Source of the DNA: an uncultured Eubacteriales bacterium
GTDB taxonomy: Bacteria; Bacillota; Clostridia; Oscillospirales; CAG-272
Length of the DNA: 64,000 nt
Reading direction: 5' to 3'
NCBI GenBank assembly: GCA_900544985.1
Contig: UQXK01000001.1
Coordinates: forward strand, 69,861 to 133,860
Part shown: positions 37,001 to 44,683 of the stretch, in pieces
Layout of the letters: every line of letters begins with the position of its first letter
How positions within the stretch are numbered: the first letter of the stretch is position 1
The notes under the pieces: model-generated
What the model was told of the DNA's origin: nothing
Seen by the model: only the letters and a program-made list of their open reading frames with translations
Database searches by the model: none
Program-made: the position numbers and the translations under genes

Positions 37001-37617
37001 TCGATATTTCCGAGGAAAATGAGGAAGACGGCAAAATAAAAAAGCCGAAATTTATGATGGACGCCGAGGAAAGTTCAAGCGGCGCCATGCGCGGAAATGC
37101 CACGCACTTATTCATGCAGTTTTTTGATTTCGATTCTCTTATGCGTCTCGGAATAAACGGAGAGATAGATCGTCTCTGCCGGGAAAAATTCATTTTTCCG
37201 TCGGACGTTCCGCTTATAAACAGAAAAGCAGTGCTGAAATTCTTTTCTTCTCCTCTTGCGGAAAGCATGAAAAAAAGCAGGAAGCTTTACAGGGAAAAGC
37301 GTTTTATAATCAATTATCCCGCGGAAAATCTGACCGAAAACGAGAAAACAAAGAAAGCGCTTTCGGGTGAGACTCTGCTCGTGCAGGGAATAATAGACTG
37401 CGCATTTTTCGATGAGAACGACGAACTCATTCTTGTCGATTATAAAACGGACCGCTTCCCGCCTGATACCGATATTTCAGTGGCAGAGAATACTTTGCGT
37501 ACGCGCCACACAAGGCAGATGGAATATTACAAATACGCTTGCGAAAAAATGTTCGGCAAAAAATGTTCGCACGCATATATATACTCTTTTGCGCTGAATA
37601 AAACGATAGAAATATGA
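34036..37617 (+). CDS. addA: ATP-dependent helicase/nuclease subunit A
   Basis: The 1193-residue protein has RBS AAAAGGAGG. It carries SF1 helicase motifs: Walker A AAAGSGKTTVL (about 23-33), ITFTNDAASDLL-like Ia, YIDEYQDTNEVQ, GDIKQSIYAFRSADP, KNFRSTDEI, ISAHKSKGLEFPVCF and LYVALTRAKEKLF. The C-terminal RecB-type nuclease has QGIIDCAFF and VDYKTDR with D1135 and K1137. It matches AddA in length and order and would unwind and resect double-strand breaks with AddB. AddB normally lies directly upstream; here lipoprotein genes do, and no addB is in this window. The stop overlaps the next gene (ATGA). Confidence 0.93.
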   Translation: MAEVKWTKAQRAAIDARNCSLAVSAAAGSGKTTVLTRRIIEKLQNGADISGMLIVTFTNDAASDLLVKIRKALSSALSDNPSSSHMRRQLIKSSGAKISTISSFCASLVRSNFQLCKVPSDFSVLSDTQDELLRLNIADELINDYYAGRVDDTFGKIEDFGAFADTFGKPGDDAALSGNISFIYDKLSNTIDFIDTLKKFRDTVLFDGEDFSKTPFGAYAFSYILDYARHYKNILSSFYDVILSDENIAKYADAISGDIDFLSRVESAISVGRSYDEVKNIFTSYEFPKKPAAKRGYVPTTVVNYFNGMRDACKEDYKNIVSSFFSFGDGAAKDGSRLVYSSLCDLYTFLCEYKRRFDTEKRRRHALSFSDIEHAALNLVIDRKTKAPTPLALSLREEFDEIYIDEYQDTNEVQDAIFTALSKGNNRFVVGDIKQSIYAFRSADPSIFENLINRSGKYSAENMADEQKVFLSKNFRSTDEILNFANAVFETQMEKGGIMSYGDDDKLYGDGKHGDKVHIALCVKDEENGSDREAEYVAEKIKTMLGGGEKKADDTVIRPSDIVIIIRSVQTHAKRFRDALEKRSVPCEEVAEERFFESPEVLLVIALLNVIDNPERDIYLAATLKSPLYGVTLDELLYIRRYDESGSLFSAFCKFTKEKEFKKGLRFLSDYNRYREKARVLSCDELLWQIYTEKEILSLVTVSEEDDIHGRETAKANLIQLYNYARSFAGSSFRGVYDFLSFITDVVENKTKIKLSGASKTQDSVKIISAHKSKGLEFPVCFVCACGSDFNLKDSEKDIIFDKNMGILPRISAKSGLERLNTPQRAIAALKVAKSVRAEEMRVLYVALTRAKEKLFITATVKETKSFPLSCYDITPGKNDTYFSFEGEFFSHYAAINSKNYLEMILPSVAGKEDIYDFEFVCDTEKTEENSVKETVLSDFDGEITYTEAKKIIYERFSHEYENEELCKVPSKISVSKLYPYILDDDGAVDISEENEEDGKIKKPKFMMDAEESSSGAMRGNATHLFMQFFDFDSLMRLGINGEIDRLCREKFIFPSDVPLINRKAVLKFFSSPLAESMKKSRKLYREKRFIINYPAENLTENEKTKKALSGETLLVQGIIDCAFFDENDELILVDYKTDRFPPDTDISVAENTLRTRHTRQMEYYKYACEKMFGKKCSHAYIYSFALNKTIEI

Positions 37618-38144
37618 AAGGAAATGTTATGTCAAAAAAAATCTCCGAAAAAAACTCTTCCGCAGTAAAAAACAGGCCGTCTCTTTGGGTATGGAGCCTT
37701 GCCGCCGTTCCCGTCCTATCGACCGCTTTGTATCTTTTGATACTGTCCGATACCATACCTTTTATAAAAGGCGAAATATTTTCCGTTCCTGGCGCGCTTA
37801 TCCTAATACTTGCAATGTTTATATGGGGCGCCTGCGGCTTCCTTTTCGCGTTATTTAAAAAGAATATGGTAAAATCTCTTTTTATCGCAAACGCTTTTCC
37901 GATAATTTGCGCGGTGCTTTATACGGTGTTTATACTTTCCGCCTATTTCGGCGCGGAATCGCTCAGACGAGTGGCTTATATGGCTGCTACGGGAATGGGA
38001 CTCTTCTCCTATGTCGGAACTTTTGTGCACGGGATAACAAGACTTGATATCTCTGCCTTTGAGGTGTACCTCGATCTCATTTTCATTATGTTTGTTTTCT
38101 TCATAGGCTACACGATAGGAAAATCCAGAAAACTCAAAACCTGA
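37614..38144 (+). CDS. Four-helix membrane protein, unknown function
   Basis: The 176-residue protein overlaps addA by four bases; an ATG at 37629 (AAAGG seven bases before it) may be the true start. After a short Lys/Asn-rich head there are four hydrophobic segments (about 27-47, 60-83, 91-113 and 148-168) with basic loops (KKNMVKS) and a KSRKLK tail. I recognise no family. Its tie to addA is only translational overlap. Confidence 0.75.
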   Translation: MKGNVMSKKISEKNSSAVKNRPSLWVWSLAAVPVLSTALYLLILSDTIPFIKGEIFSVPGALILILAMFIWGACGFLFALFKKNMVKSLFIANAFPIICAVLYTVFILSAYFGAESLRRVAYMAATGMGLFSYVGTFVHGITRLDISAFEVYLDLIFIMFVFFIGYTIGKSRKLKT

Positions 38145-38203
38145 TGAAAAGTATATAAATATGTTTTTGATTTGCTTTCGGTGAAAAAATCCTGTAAGTA
38201 AAG

Positions 38204-38236
38204 AGCCCGCTGTATTCGCAAGAAATACGGCGGGCT
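38204..38236 (+). terminator. Intrinsic terminator
   Basis: agcccgc-t-gtatt (38204-38216) pairs with 38224-38236; TATTTATT follows, after the membrane-protein gene. Confidence 0.8.
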
Positions 38237-38297
38237 GTATTTATTCACGCGATAATACATATATTGATAATATCTATATGAAAATATCATGATAAAA

Positions 38298-38375
38298 TTG
38301 AACTTTTTGCAGGAAAATTGAACTTTTGCACTTTTTGATTTTTTGTATTGAACTTTTTGCTTTTTATGGTATAAT
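38298..38375 (+). promoter_or_regulatory. Three direct repeats forming an operator around the promoter
   Basis: The 13-bp unit ttgaactttttgc occurs at 38298-38310, 38318-38329 (one T shorter) and 38348-38360. The starts are 20 and 30 bp apart, near whole helical turns. The third unit supplies the -35 (TTGAAC) of a promoter with TATAAT at 38370-38375, 16-bp spacer, extended TGG. Such an array suits cooperative binding by the XRE-domain protein encoded just downstream. Confidence 0.75.
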
Positions 38376-38415
38376 GTTTTCACATTGAATCTTTATGAAT
38401 GGCTCGGAGGTAAAA

Positions 38416-39912
38416 ATGGCAGAGGAGACTTTTGCGAAAAGATTAAAGACTTCCATGGAAAATCAGGGAAAAAAGCAGATAGATTTGATCCGTATGGCAC
38501 AAGAAAGAGGAATCAAGCTCGGTAAAAGTCATATGAGCCAATATATAAGCGGCAAAAATATTCCGAGAGCGGATATACTTCATTTTCTTGCGGACGTATT
38601 GACGGTCGACGAAGATTGGTTGAAAAACGGAACTCGTGATATAAAACTATATAGCGGCGAAAATGATTCAAAAAGTATATGCGCGGGAGGGGAAGTAATG
38701 CGTGAATTTAAGAAATCGACTAAATTGGATAATGTATTATATGATGTAAGGGGACCTGTCGTAGACGAAGCGGCGAGAATGGAGCAGGCGGGAACGCAGA
38801 TATTGAAACTTAATATCGGCAATCCCGCACCGTTTGGTTTTCGTACACCCGACGAGGTGATTTATGATATGCGAAGACAGCTTACAGAATGCGAAGGGTA
38901 TTCTGCGGCGCAAGGGCTGTTTTCTGCCAGAAAAGCGATAATGCAATATGCGCAACTAAAAAAGATACCGAATGTTTCCATCGAAGACATATATACCGGG
39001 AACGGAGTGAGCGAGCTTATCAATCTGTGTATGTCCGCTTTGCTTGACAACGGCGACGAAATTTTGATCCCTTCTCCCGATTATCCGCTGTGGACAGCCT
39101 GCGCGACGCTTGCGGGCGGAAAAGCCGTTCACTATATTTGTGACGAGCAGTCGGAATGGTATCCGGATATAAACGATATAAAGAAAAAGATTACAGATAA
39201 AACAAAGGCTATCGTTATTATCAATCCCAACAATCCTACGGGTGCTTTATATCCCAAAGAAATTTTACAGCAGATAGTCGATATAGCAAGAGAATACGGT
39301 CTTATGATTTTTTCGGATGAGATTTACGACCGTTTGGTCATGGACGGAGAGAAGCATATCTCTATTGCTTCCATGGCACCCGATATATTCTGCGTAACTT
39401 TCAGCGGTCTTTCCAAGTCGCATATGATCGCGGGTTTCAGGATAGGATGGATGATTCTCAGCGGCAATAAAAAGGTAGCCAAGGACTATATAGAGGGCAT
39501 CAATATGCTTTCCAATATGCGTCTGTGTTCAAACGTGCCTGCCCAGTCTATCGTTCAGACGGCGCTCGGCGGATATCAGAGTGTGGAAAATTATATTGTG
39601 CCGGGCGGGCGAATTTACGAACAGAGAGAGTATGTTTATAATGCAATATCGGATATTCCCGGCATTACCTGTGTGAAGCCCAAGGCGGCTTTTTATATGT
39701 TCCCGAAGATAGATACGGACAAATTTCATATTACAAACGATGAACAGTTTGCTTTGGATCTGCTTCGCGACAAGAAAATACTTTTAATACACGGCGGAGG
39801 ATTTAATTGGAAGAGACCGGATCATTTCAGAATCGTTTATCTTCCGCGTATAGAGGTCCTGAAAGAAGCAATAGACAAAATAGCCGACTTTTTCGATTAT
39901 TATCATCAATAA
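38416..39912 (+). CDS. XRE-type HTH fused to class I/II PLP aminotransferase
   Basis: The ATG at 38416 follows CGGAGGT; an earlier ATG lacks spacing. Residues 5-75 are a Cro/C1-type HTH (KQIDLIRMAQERGIKLGKSHMSQYISGKNIPR, read as two short blocks). A linker follows, then an AlaT/AspC-like aminotransferase from about 100 to 498, with LNIGNPAPFGF, the NPNNPTGALY motif, DEIYDRL and SGLSKSHMIAGFRIGW, where Lys334 should bind PLP. The enzyme half looks complete and active, close to alanine-type aminotransferases. The HTH may couple gene control to amino-acid levels. Direct repeats in its own promoter suggest autoregulation. Confidence 0.88.
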   Translation: MAEETFAKRLKTSMENQGKKQIDLIRMAQERGIKLGKSHMSQYISGKNIPRADILHFLADVLTVDEDWLKNGTRDIKLYSGENDSKSICAGGEVMREFKKSTKLDNVLYDVRGPVVDEAARMEQAGTQILKLNIGNPAPFGFRTPDEVIYDMRRQLTECEGYSAAQGLFSARKAIMQYAQLKKIPNVSIEDIYTGNGVSELINLCMSALLDNGDEILIPSPDYPLWTACATLAGGKAVHYICDEQSEWYPDINDIKKKITDKTKAIVIINPNNPTGALYPKEILQQIVDIAREYGLMIFSDEIYDRLVMDGEKHISIASMAPDIFCVTFSGLSKSHMIAGFRIGWMILSGNKKVAKDYIEGINMLSNMRLCSNVPAQSIVQTALGGYQSVENYIVPGGRIYEQREYVYNAISDIPGITCVKPKAAFYMFPKIDTDKFHITNDEQFALDLLRDKKILLIHGGGFNWKRPDHFRIVYLPRIEVLKEAIDKIADFFDYYHQ

Positions 39913-40113
39913 AACGGTATCTTTGATCGGCAATTAAAAATATGGTTAGGCTATAACGTAATGGCAGAGGCGTAGTGTAAAATCATGTTGGCGTTTTTTG
40001 TTTTTATCAGTCACAAAAAAGGGAATGCGCCATAAAATGATAACAGATAGGCGAAAAAAGTTTTGCCTGTCGATAACAATGATTTTGCTATTAAAAATTT
40101 ACGGAGGATTTTT

Positions 40114-40206
40114 ATGAATAACTGTCTTTGCAATCTTTTCAACAACGATAACATTATATGGATCGTTATAATCGCGATTCTTCTTCTCTCCTGCTGCTGC
40201 GGTTAA
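40114..40206 (+). CDS. 30-residue Cys-ended membrane peptide
   Basis: ATG at 40114 follows CGGAGGA. The product is 30 residues with Cys at 4 and 6, an Asn/Asp stretch, a hydrophobic helix (about 14-25) and a CCCG C-terminus. It resembles the small high-cysteine HCB-type peptides of Clostridia annotated from other genomes. It ends at its own terminator, so it is a genuine short transcription unit. Function unknown. Confidence 0.7.
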   Translation: MNNCLCNLFNNDNIIWIVIIAILLLSCCCG

Positions 40207-40219
40207 TAAATAAAAATAT

Positions 40220-40245
40220 AAAGCGCGGCTGAAAAGCCGCGCTTT
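40220..40245 (+). terminator. Intrinsic terminator
   Basis: aaagcgcggct (40220-40230) pairs with agccgcgcttt (40235-40245) around a GAAA loop, followed by T-rich sequence. Confidence 0.9.
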
Positions 40246-40318
40246 TATTTTTTTTGAGTAAAAGTATTTTGTTATCAAAAATATTATTCGTTTTTTTAAT
40301 TTTCTAAGACTTTTTTGA

Positions 40319-40735
40319 TTAAACTTCTTTTTTTGCCATGGAGCTTATTTCTCCGACGCACTCGGAAATCAGCTCTGTGAGAGAAAGCTTGTCCGTTCCC
40401 GCGATGACTGTTCCGCATTTGTTGTAGGGAATGAGTATTTTTTTTGCTTTGCTGCGCGAAACGGAAAGCGCGATTTTCGGCGTTATCTCTCCCAAAAGCG
40501 AATCCGCGATAACTATCCCTATCGGACCTGCGATTATGTCCGCGTCTGCGGCACAGACGTAAACTGCGTTTTCTCCCGTCGCCCCCTGCGTGGCGCCGCC
40601 CTTTAACATATTGGCGGTTGCCGTGCTGTTTGTGCCTATGCATATTATATTTTCATTCGGGAGCTCCATGCGTATTTTCTCTATAAGAGTGCGTCCGAGC
40701 TTTCCGCCCTGACCGTCTATAACAAGTATTTTCAT
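40319..40735 (-). CDS. DUF3842 family protein
   Basis: The start is the ATG at 40735 (MKILVIDGQGG); the open frame beyond it runs into a repeat. The 138-residue protein has a Rossmann-like start IDGQGGKLG, then IGTNSTATANMLKGGAT and ENAVYVCAADADIIAGPIGIV, as in DUF3842. The family is restricted mainly to Clostridia and has no known function; a nucleotide-binding fold is likely. The Shine-Dalgarno is weak (GGTGTGA). It is read away from the RlmI-like gene. Confidence 0.82.
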   Translation of the reverse strand: MKILVIDGQGGKLGRTLIEKIRMELPNENIICIGTNSTATANMLKGGATQGATGENAVYVCAADADIIAGPIGIVIADSLLGEITPKIALSVSRSKAKKILIPYNKCGTVIAGTDKLSLTELISECVGEISSMAKKEV

Positions 40736-40740
40736 ATCAC

Positions 40741-40922
40741 ACCGTTTTGGAGTTATTTTATTAAGAAGTTTTGAGGGCTTTTTATCGGGGTTTTCACCCC
40801 AAACCCGAATCAAAGAAACTTTTCGTGAAAAGTTTCTTTGAAAACTTCAAAAGCTTTTGTAAAGTGTTTTTGGACAAAGTTCTTCCCAAGACCTTTCTTT
40901 TGAAAGAAAGGTGTGTTTTAAA
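40741..40922 (-). repeat. Modular hairpin repeat, copy B (minus orientation)
   Basis: On the minus strand it begins acacacctttctttc..gaaagaaaggt, then the core with caaaagcttttgaag, the hairpin aaagaaacttttcac/gaaaagtttcttt, and ggggtgaaaacccc. The final gcacggc terminator module is absent. It lies in the 5' region of the DUF3842 gene, in a divergent gap, unlike the copies that sit between convergent genes. Confidence 0.8.
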
Positions 40923-40974
40923 AATTTTATCATAAAATACGGCTTTTTTCAACAGAAAATAAAAACTTTATTTG

Positions 40975-41003
40975 TTGACATACGGAGAACAATATACTAA
41001 AAT
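40975..41003 (+). promoter_or_regulatory. Promoter of the RlmI-like gene
   Basis: TTGACA (40975-40980) and TAAAAT (40998-41003), 17-bp spacer, 32 bases before the start codon. Confidence 0.7.
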
Positions 41004-41034
41004 ATAATTCAATGAATTTAACGGCGGTGACGGT

Positions 41035-42261
41035 ATGAAAAATGAAAGAAAATTTCCAAAAATAACGGTGAGCAAGAAAGCGGAGTACTCTTTGAAAAAC
41101 GGACATCCATGGATATACGATACGGAGATAATTTCGGGCGCTCCTTCTTCAAACGGAGAGCTTTGCGATGTTTTTTCCGTAAAGGATTCTTATCTCGGAA
41201 CGGGATTTTGGAGCGATAAAAGCAAAATAAGAATAAGACTTCTTTCGTCGAATGCCAACGAGAAATTCGAACGTGCGTTTTTCGAACGCAGAATAAGTTA
41301 TGCCGTCGATTTCAGAAGAGCCGTAATGGGAGAGGATTTTTCCTCATGCCGCATTGTTTTCGGAGAGGCGGACGGACTTCCGGGGCTCACTGTGGACCGT
41401 TTTTCCAATATTCTTGTGGTACAGGTTCTTTCTTTCGGAATGGACAAGATAAAAAATATGATCTTCGATATACTGTTTGAAAAATTCGATTCCATCGGAG
41501 AGAAGATATCGGGAATATATGAACGTGAAGACGTGGCAATACGCGAGCTTGAAGGACTTCATCAGTTCAAGGGCTGGTATGAAAAAGAGGGCAGAACGCA
41601 TCCCGATTCCACAAATACGGTAATAACCGAAAACGGCATAAAATATCACGTGGATTTTGAAAACGGTCAGAAAACGGGATTTTTCCTCGATCAAAAGTAT
41701 AATCGCCTTGCGGTGTCAAAGCTTGCAAAGGGAAAACATGTCCTCGATTGTTTTACGCATACGGGATCTTTTGCGATGAATGCCGTAATGGGAGGTGCCG
41801 CAAGCGTTCTTGCGGTTGATGTCTCTTCTTCCGCCGTTGAAATGGCAAGAGCCAATGCCAGACTCAACGGAATAGAGGGAAAAATGGATTTTTTGTGCGC
41901 AGATGTTTTCGACCTTTTGCCGTCTCTTGAAAAAGAGAAAAAGAATGATTATGATTTTATAATTCTCGATCCGCCTGCTTTTACAAAGAACAGAAAGACA
42001 GCCGCTTCCGCGTATCGTGGATATAAAGAGATAAACTACCGCGCAATGAAACTTCTCCCGCGCGGGGGATTTCTTTCGACGTGCTCCTGCTCTCATTTTA
42101 TGCCGAGCGGGGATTTTATAAAGATGTTGAAGGAAGCATCGCGCGACGCGTCGGTGGAATTAAAACAGATAGAGGCGCGCACGCAAGGTCCCGACCACCC
42201 GATTCTTTTGAATGTTCCGGAGACGGATTACCTTAAATTTTATCTTTTCCAAGTTGTGTAA
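41035..42261 (+). CDS. RlmI-like 23S rRNA methyltransferase (PUA + class I MTase)
   Basis: The 408-residue protein starts with a PUA-like domain (SLKNGHPWIYDTEI, about 18-31), an RlmI-type beta region EADGLPGLTVDRF, the HTGSFAMNAVMGGA SAM motif, and the catalytic-type FIILDPPAFTKNR and STCSCSHFMP motifs with a conserved Cys. RlmI methylates C1962 of 23S rRNA at C5; orthology to that exact site is probable but not proved. Own promoter, RBS GGCGG. Confidence 0.9.
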   Translation: MKNERKFPKITVSKKAEYSLKNGHPWIYDTEIISGAPSSNGELCDVFSVKDSYLGTGFWSDKSKIRIRLLSSNANEKFERAFFERRISYAVDFRRAVMGEDFSSCRIVFGEADGLPGLTVDRFSNILVVQVLSFGMDKIKNMIFDILFEKFDSIGEKISGIYEREDVAIRELEGLHQFKGWYEKEGRTHPDSTNTVITENGIKYHVDFENGQKTGFFLDQKYNRLAVSKLAKGKHVLDCFTHTGSFAMNAVMGGAASVLAVDVSSSAVEMARANARLNGIEGKMDFLCADVFDLLPSLEKEKKNDYDFIILDPPAFTKNRKTAASAYRGYKEINYRAMKLLPRGGFLSTCSCSHFMPSGDFIKMLKEASRDASVELKQIEARTQGPDHPILLNVPETDYLKFYLFQVV

Positions 42262-42460
42262 ACTCTGCAAACACGAAGTGTTTGCATTTATGAAAATATA
42301 AATTTTTGTCTGAGGTAAAAAAGGGTATAGCTGTATCTACGGTTTTGTCCTAACCCTGCAAACACAAAGTGTTTGCATTTATGAAAATATAAATTTTTGT
42401 CCGAGATAAAAAAGGGTATAGCCGTATTTACGGTTTTGCTTTAACCCTGCAAATGCGGCA
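42261..42460 (+). repeat. Tandem 91-bp repeat downstream of the RlmI-like gene
   Basis: The unit starting aaCtctgcaaacac recurs at 42261, 42352 and (partial) 42443, always 91 bp apart. Each full unit has a gcaaacac/gtgtttgc hairpin, a tatgaaaatataaattttt stretch and a gggtatag segment. The two full units differ at only a few positions. It begins inside the stop codon of the gene and ends before the lysine-operon promoter. Confidence 0.85.
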
Positions 42461-42573
42461 CGTTTTTGAGTCTGGAAAAACTGAATTTTTCCGCAAAATG
42501 AAGCGCGTGCTTCAAATAACAGAAAAAATACAAAAAAGCGTGCAATATTCGATATTTTTCTTTAAATAAATCA

Positions 42574-42602
42574 TTGACACGCGCATATATGTATGTTAAA
42601 AT
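42574..42602 (+). promoter_or_regulatory. Promoter of the lysine operon
   Basis: TTGACA (42574-42579) and TAAAAT (42597-42602), 17 bp apart with an extended TGT. It lies just before the lysine riboswitch. Confidence 0.85.
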
Positions 42603-42612
42603 AAAACGAATA

Positions 42613-42792
42613 ATGATAGAGGAGCACTTTATTATCAGTAGTGTGGCGCATTTTCAGAACATCCGTGTGTTCGGTCGCATGAAAGGAATGAGTGCCGAAG
42701 GGCGGTATATACGGTAATCTGTCCCTGGTCAGGCGGAATAATATCCGACCGATTGTCGCTTTATTGCGGAGAGCTATTGATTATAAAGACGA
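42613..42792 (+). ncRNA. Lysine riboswitch (L box)
   Basis: The conserved L-box blocks occur in order and spacing: gatagaggagcac, agtagtg, gaaaggaatgagtgccgaag, cctggtcagg, and ggagagctatt. These match the aptamer core of the B. subtilis lysC leader. The aptamer should bind lysine and switch the following terminator. It precedes the dapA-lysC operon, the expected target. Confidence 0.92.
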
Positions 42793-42822
42793 TTTTTGAT
42801 TATTATTGTCTTTGATTTTTTG

Positions 42823-42850
42823 GTAGTCGGTTTCCGCCGGCTGCTTTTTT
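42823..42850 (+). terminator. Riboswitch terminator (expression platform)
   Basis: gtagtcgg (42823-42830) pairs, with G-U pairs, with ccggctgc (42837-42844), and six T follow. It lies 30 bases after the aptamer and should form when lysine is bound. Confidence 0.82.
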
Positions 42851-42904
42851 ATTTCATGTGAAAATGCTCAAAACAGAACTCGACGTTTTGATATGTTGCA
42901 ATGA

Positions 42905-42959
42905 GGTAAAAGCGGCGACAGGCGAGCGACCCTAGTGGTTTCGGCCCGCCGCTTTTGCC
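42905..42959 (+). other. Strong hairpin between riboswitch terminator and dapA
   Basis: ggtaaaagcggcg (42905-42917) pairs over 13 bp (one U-G) with 42947-42959. The 29-base loop has further pairing (ggc/gcc and gacc/ggtt around ctagt). It is not followed by a T run, so it is not an obvious terminator. Its role is unclear; RNA stability or processing is possible. Confidence 0.6.
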
Positions 42960-43030
42960 TTCCGTTAAAGCCCTGTCGTTTTACGAAAAATAAAGAAAGG
43001 ATGTCCCTTGAAAAGGACAAATAAAGCACT

Positions 43031-43921
43031 ATGAAAAAGAAAACTGTTTTCAAAGGCGCTGCTACCGCTCTTATTACTCCGATGGATGAAAACGGAATAA
43101 ACTATGCGGAATTTTCAAATCTTATTGAGGATCAGATAAAAAGGGGTATAAATGCGCTCGTTATCTGCGGAACAACGGGAGAAGCATCTACTCTTAACGA
43201 CAAAGATCATATAAGTGCTATTGCTTTTGCCGCGGAGAGAGCGGCGCACCGTGTTCCGATAATCGCGGGAGCGGGAAGCAACGATTCCGCGCACGGACTC
43301 GATCTTGCGCGTGAAGCATGCCGCGTAGGCGCAGACGCGCTCCTTGTTGTAACTCCTTATTATAACAAGACATCGCAAAAAGGACTTATAAAGCTTTATA
43401 CGGATGTTGCGGACGCTTCCGAAAAACCCGTTATTATATATAATGTTCCGTCAAGAACCGGTCTTAATGTAGAGCCCTCTACGTATGCCGTCCTTGCTGA
43501 GCATGAAAACATCGTCGGAATCAAAGAGGCAAACGGCAATATCGCCAAGATAACCGAGACAATGGCTCTTGTAGGCGACAAGCTCGACCTTTATTCAGGA
43601 AACGACGATCAGGTAGTGCCGCTTCTCGCTCTCGGCGGAAAAGGCGTTATATCCGTGGTTTCCAACGTACTTCCCGAGAAGATGACAGAGATGTGCGATA
43701 AATTCTTCGGCGGCGACGTTGCAGGCGCCGCAAAATTGCAGTTTGAACTCCATAATATAACGAAAGCCCTCTTCTCCGATGTAAACCCGATACCCGTAAA
43801 AGCGGCGATGGCGGCACTCGGTTATTGCAAGAATTATGTCCGCGGTCCTCTTGTTCCCATGGAGGGAGAGGCTTATGAGAAGCTTCTTTCCGTCATGAGA
43901 GAATACGGACTTAATGTCTGA
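43031..43921 (+). CDS. dapA: 4-hydroxy-tetrahydrodipicolinate synthase
   Basis: The 296-residue TIM-barrel protein has GAATALITPM near the start, the TTGEA motif (CGTTGEASTL), NVPSRTG with the active-site Tyr just before it, and GIKEANG with the Schiff-base Lys. It condenses pyruvate with aspartate semialdehyde, the first committed step to DAP and lysine. It is the first gene of the lysine-riboswitch operon; dapB follows 24 bp later. Confidence 0.97.
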   Translation: MKKKTVFKGAATALITPMDENGINYAEFSNLIEDQIKRGINALVICGTTGEASTLNDKDHISAIAFAAERAAHRVPIIAGAGSNDSAHGLDLAREACRVGADALLVVTPYYNKTSQKGLIKLYTDVADASEKPVIIYNVPSRTGLNVEPSTYAVLAEHENIVGIKEANGNIAKITETMALVGDKLDLYSGNDDQVVPLLALGGKGVISVVSNVLPEKMTEMCDKFFGGDVAGAAKLQFELHNITKALFSDVNPIPVKAAMAALGYCKNYVRGPLVPMEGEAYEKLLSVMREYGLNV

Positions 43922-43945
43922 TATCTTTTGCGGAGGCTTTTTATA

Positions 43946-44683
43946 ATGATAAAGGTTATAATGAACGGCGCCATGGGGCGCATGGGAAAAGAGATAGTTA
44001 AGAGCATAGAGGAAAGCGACGATGTTGAGATCGCGGCTCTTATAGATATAAACGGAGACGGAAAAGATGTTCTCCGCGCGATAGACGATTTTACGGGAGA
44101 TGCGGATGTGATAATCGATTTTTCACATCACACGGCTGTTCACAGCGTTCTCGATTATGCGAAAAAAAGAAATATCCCCGCCGTTGTCGCCACAACGGGC
44201 ATGACGGAGGAAGAGCTTAAATATATCGACGAGTGTGCGGAAATTATTCCTGTTTTCCGTTCCGCGAATATGTCGATAGGCGTTGCCGTTCTTGCGGCGT
44301 TCGCGGCAGAGGCGGCAAGGGTTATTCCCGACGCGGATATAGAAATAGTTGAAACACACCACCGCAATAAGCTCGACGCGCCGAGCGGAACGGCGCTTCT
44401 TATCGCAAATGAGATAAAAACATCGCGCCCGGATGCGGAATTTGTCTGCGGAAGATCCGGAATGAAAAAGCGCTGTGACAACGAAATAGGCATAAATTCC
44501 GTTCGTTGCGGCAATGTTGTCGGAATACACGAGGTGATAATCTCCACCGCCGCCGAAACGATAACATTGAAACACGAAGCGCATGACCGTTCGCTTTTTG
44601 CAAAAGGCGCGGTATCCGCGGCAAAATTCCTTATAGGAAAGCGCGCGGGATTATATAATATAAAGGACATGGTCAGAGTATAA
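43946..44683 (+). CDS. dapB: 4-hydroxy-tetrahydrodipicolinate reductase
   Basis: The ATG at 43946 follows GCGGAGG; the frame extends to an upstream TTG. The 245-residue protein has the Rossmann motif MNGAMGRMGKE (residues 6-16), VVATTGM, SANMSIGV and EIVETHHRNKLDAPSGTA with the catalytic His/Lys. It reduces the DapA product with NAD(P)H. The stop overlaps the dapF ATG by one base. Confidence 0.97.
   Translation: MIKVIMNGAMGRMGKEIVKSIEESDDVEIAALIDINGDGKDVLRAIDDFTGDADVIIDFSHHTAVHSVLDYAKKRNIPAVVATTGMTEEELKYIDECAEIIPVFRSANMSIGVAVLAAFAAEAARVIPDADIEIVETHHRNKLDAPSGTALLIANEIKTSRPDAEFVCGRSGMKKRCDNEIGINSVRCGNVVGIHEVIISTAAETITLKHEAHDRSLFAKGAVSAAKFLIGKRAGLYNIKDMVRV

Larger units (their letters stand above)
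42262..43030 (+). other. Regulatory region before dapA
   Basis: These 770 bases contain the tandem repeat, promoter, lysine riboswitch, terminator and hairpin listed separately. No protein gene is visible. The dapA start has a distant AAAGGA site about 14 bases away. Confidence 0.7.
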
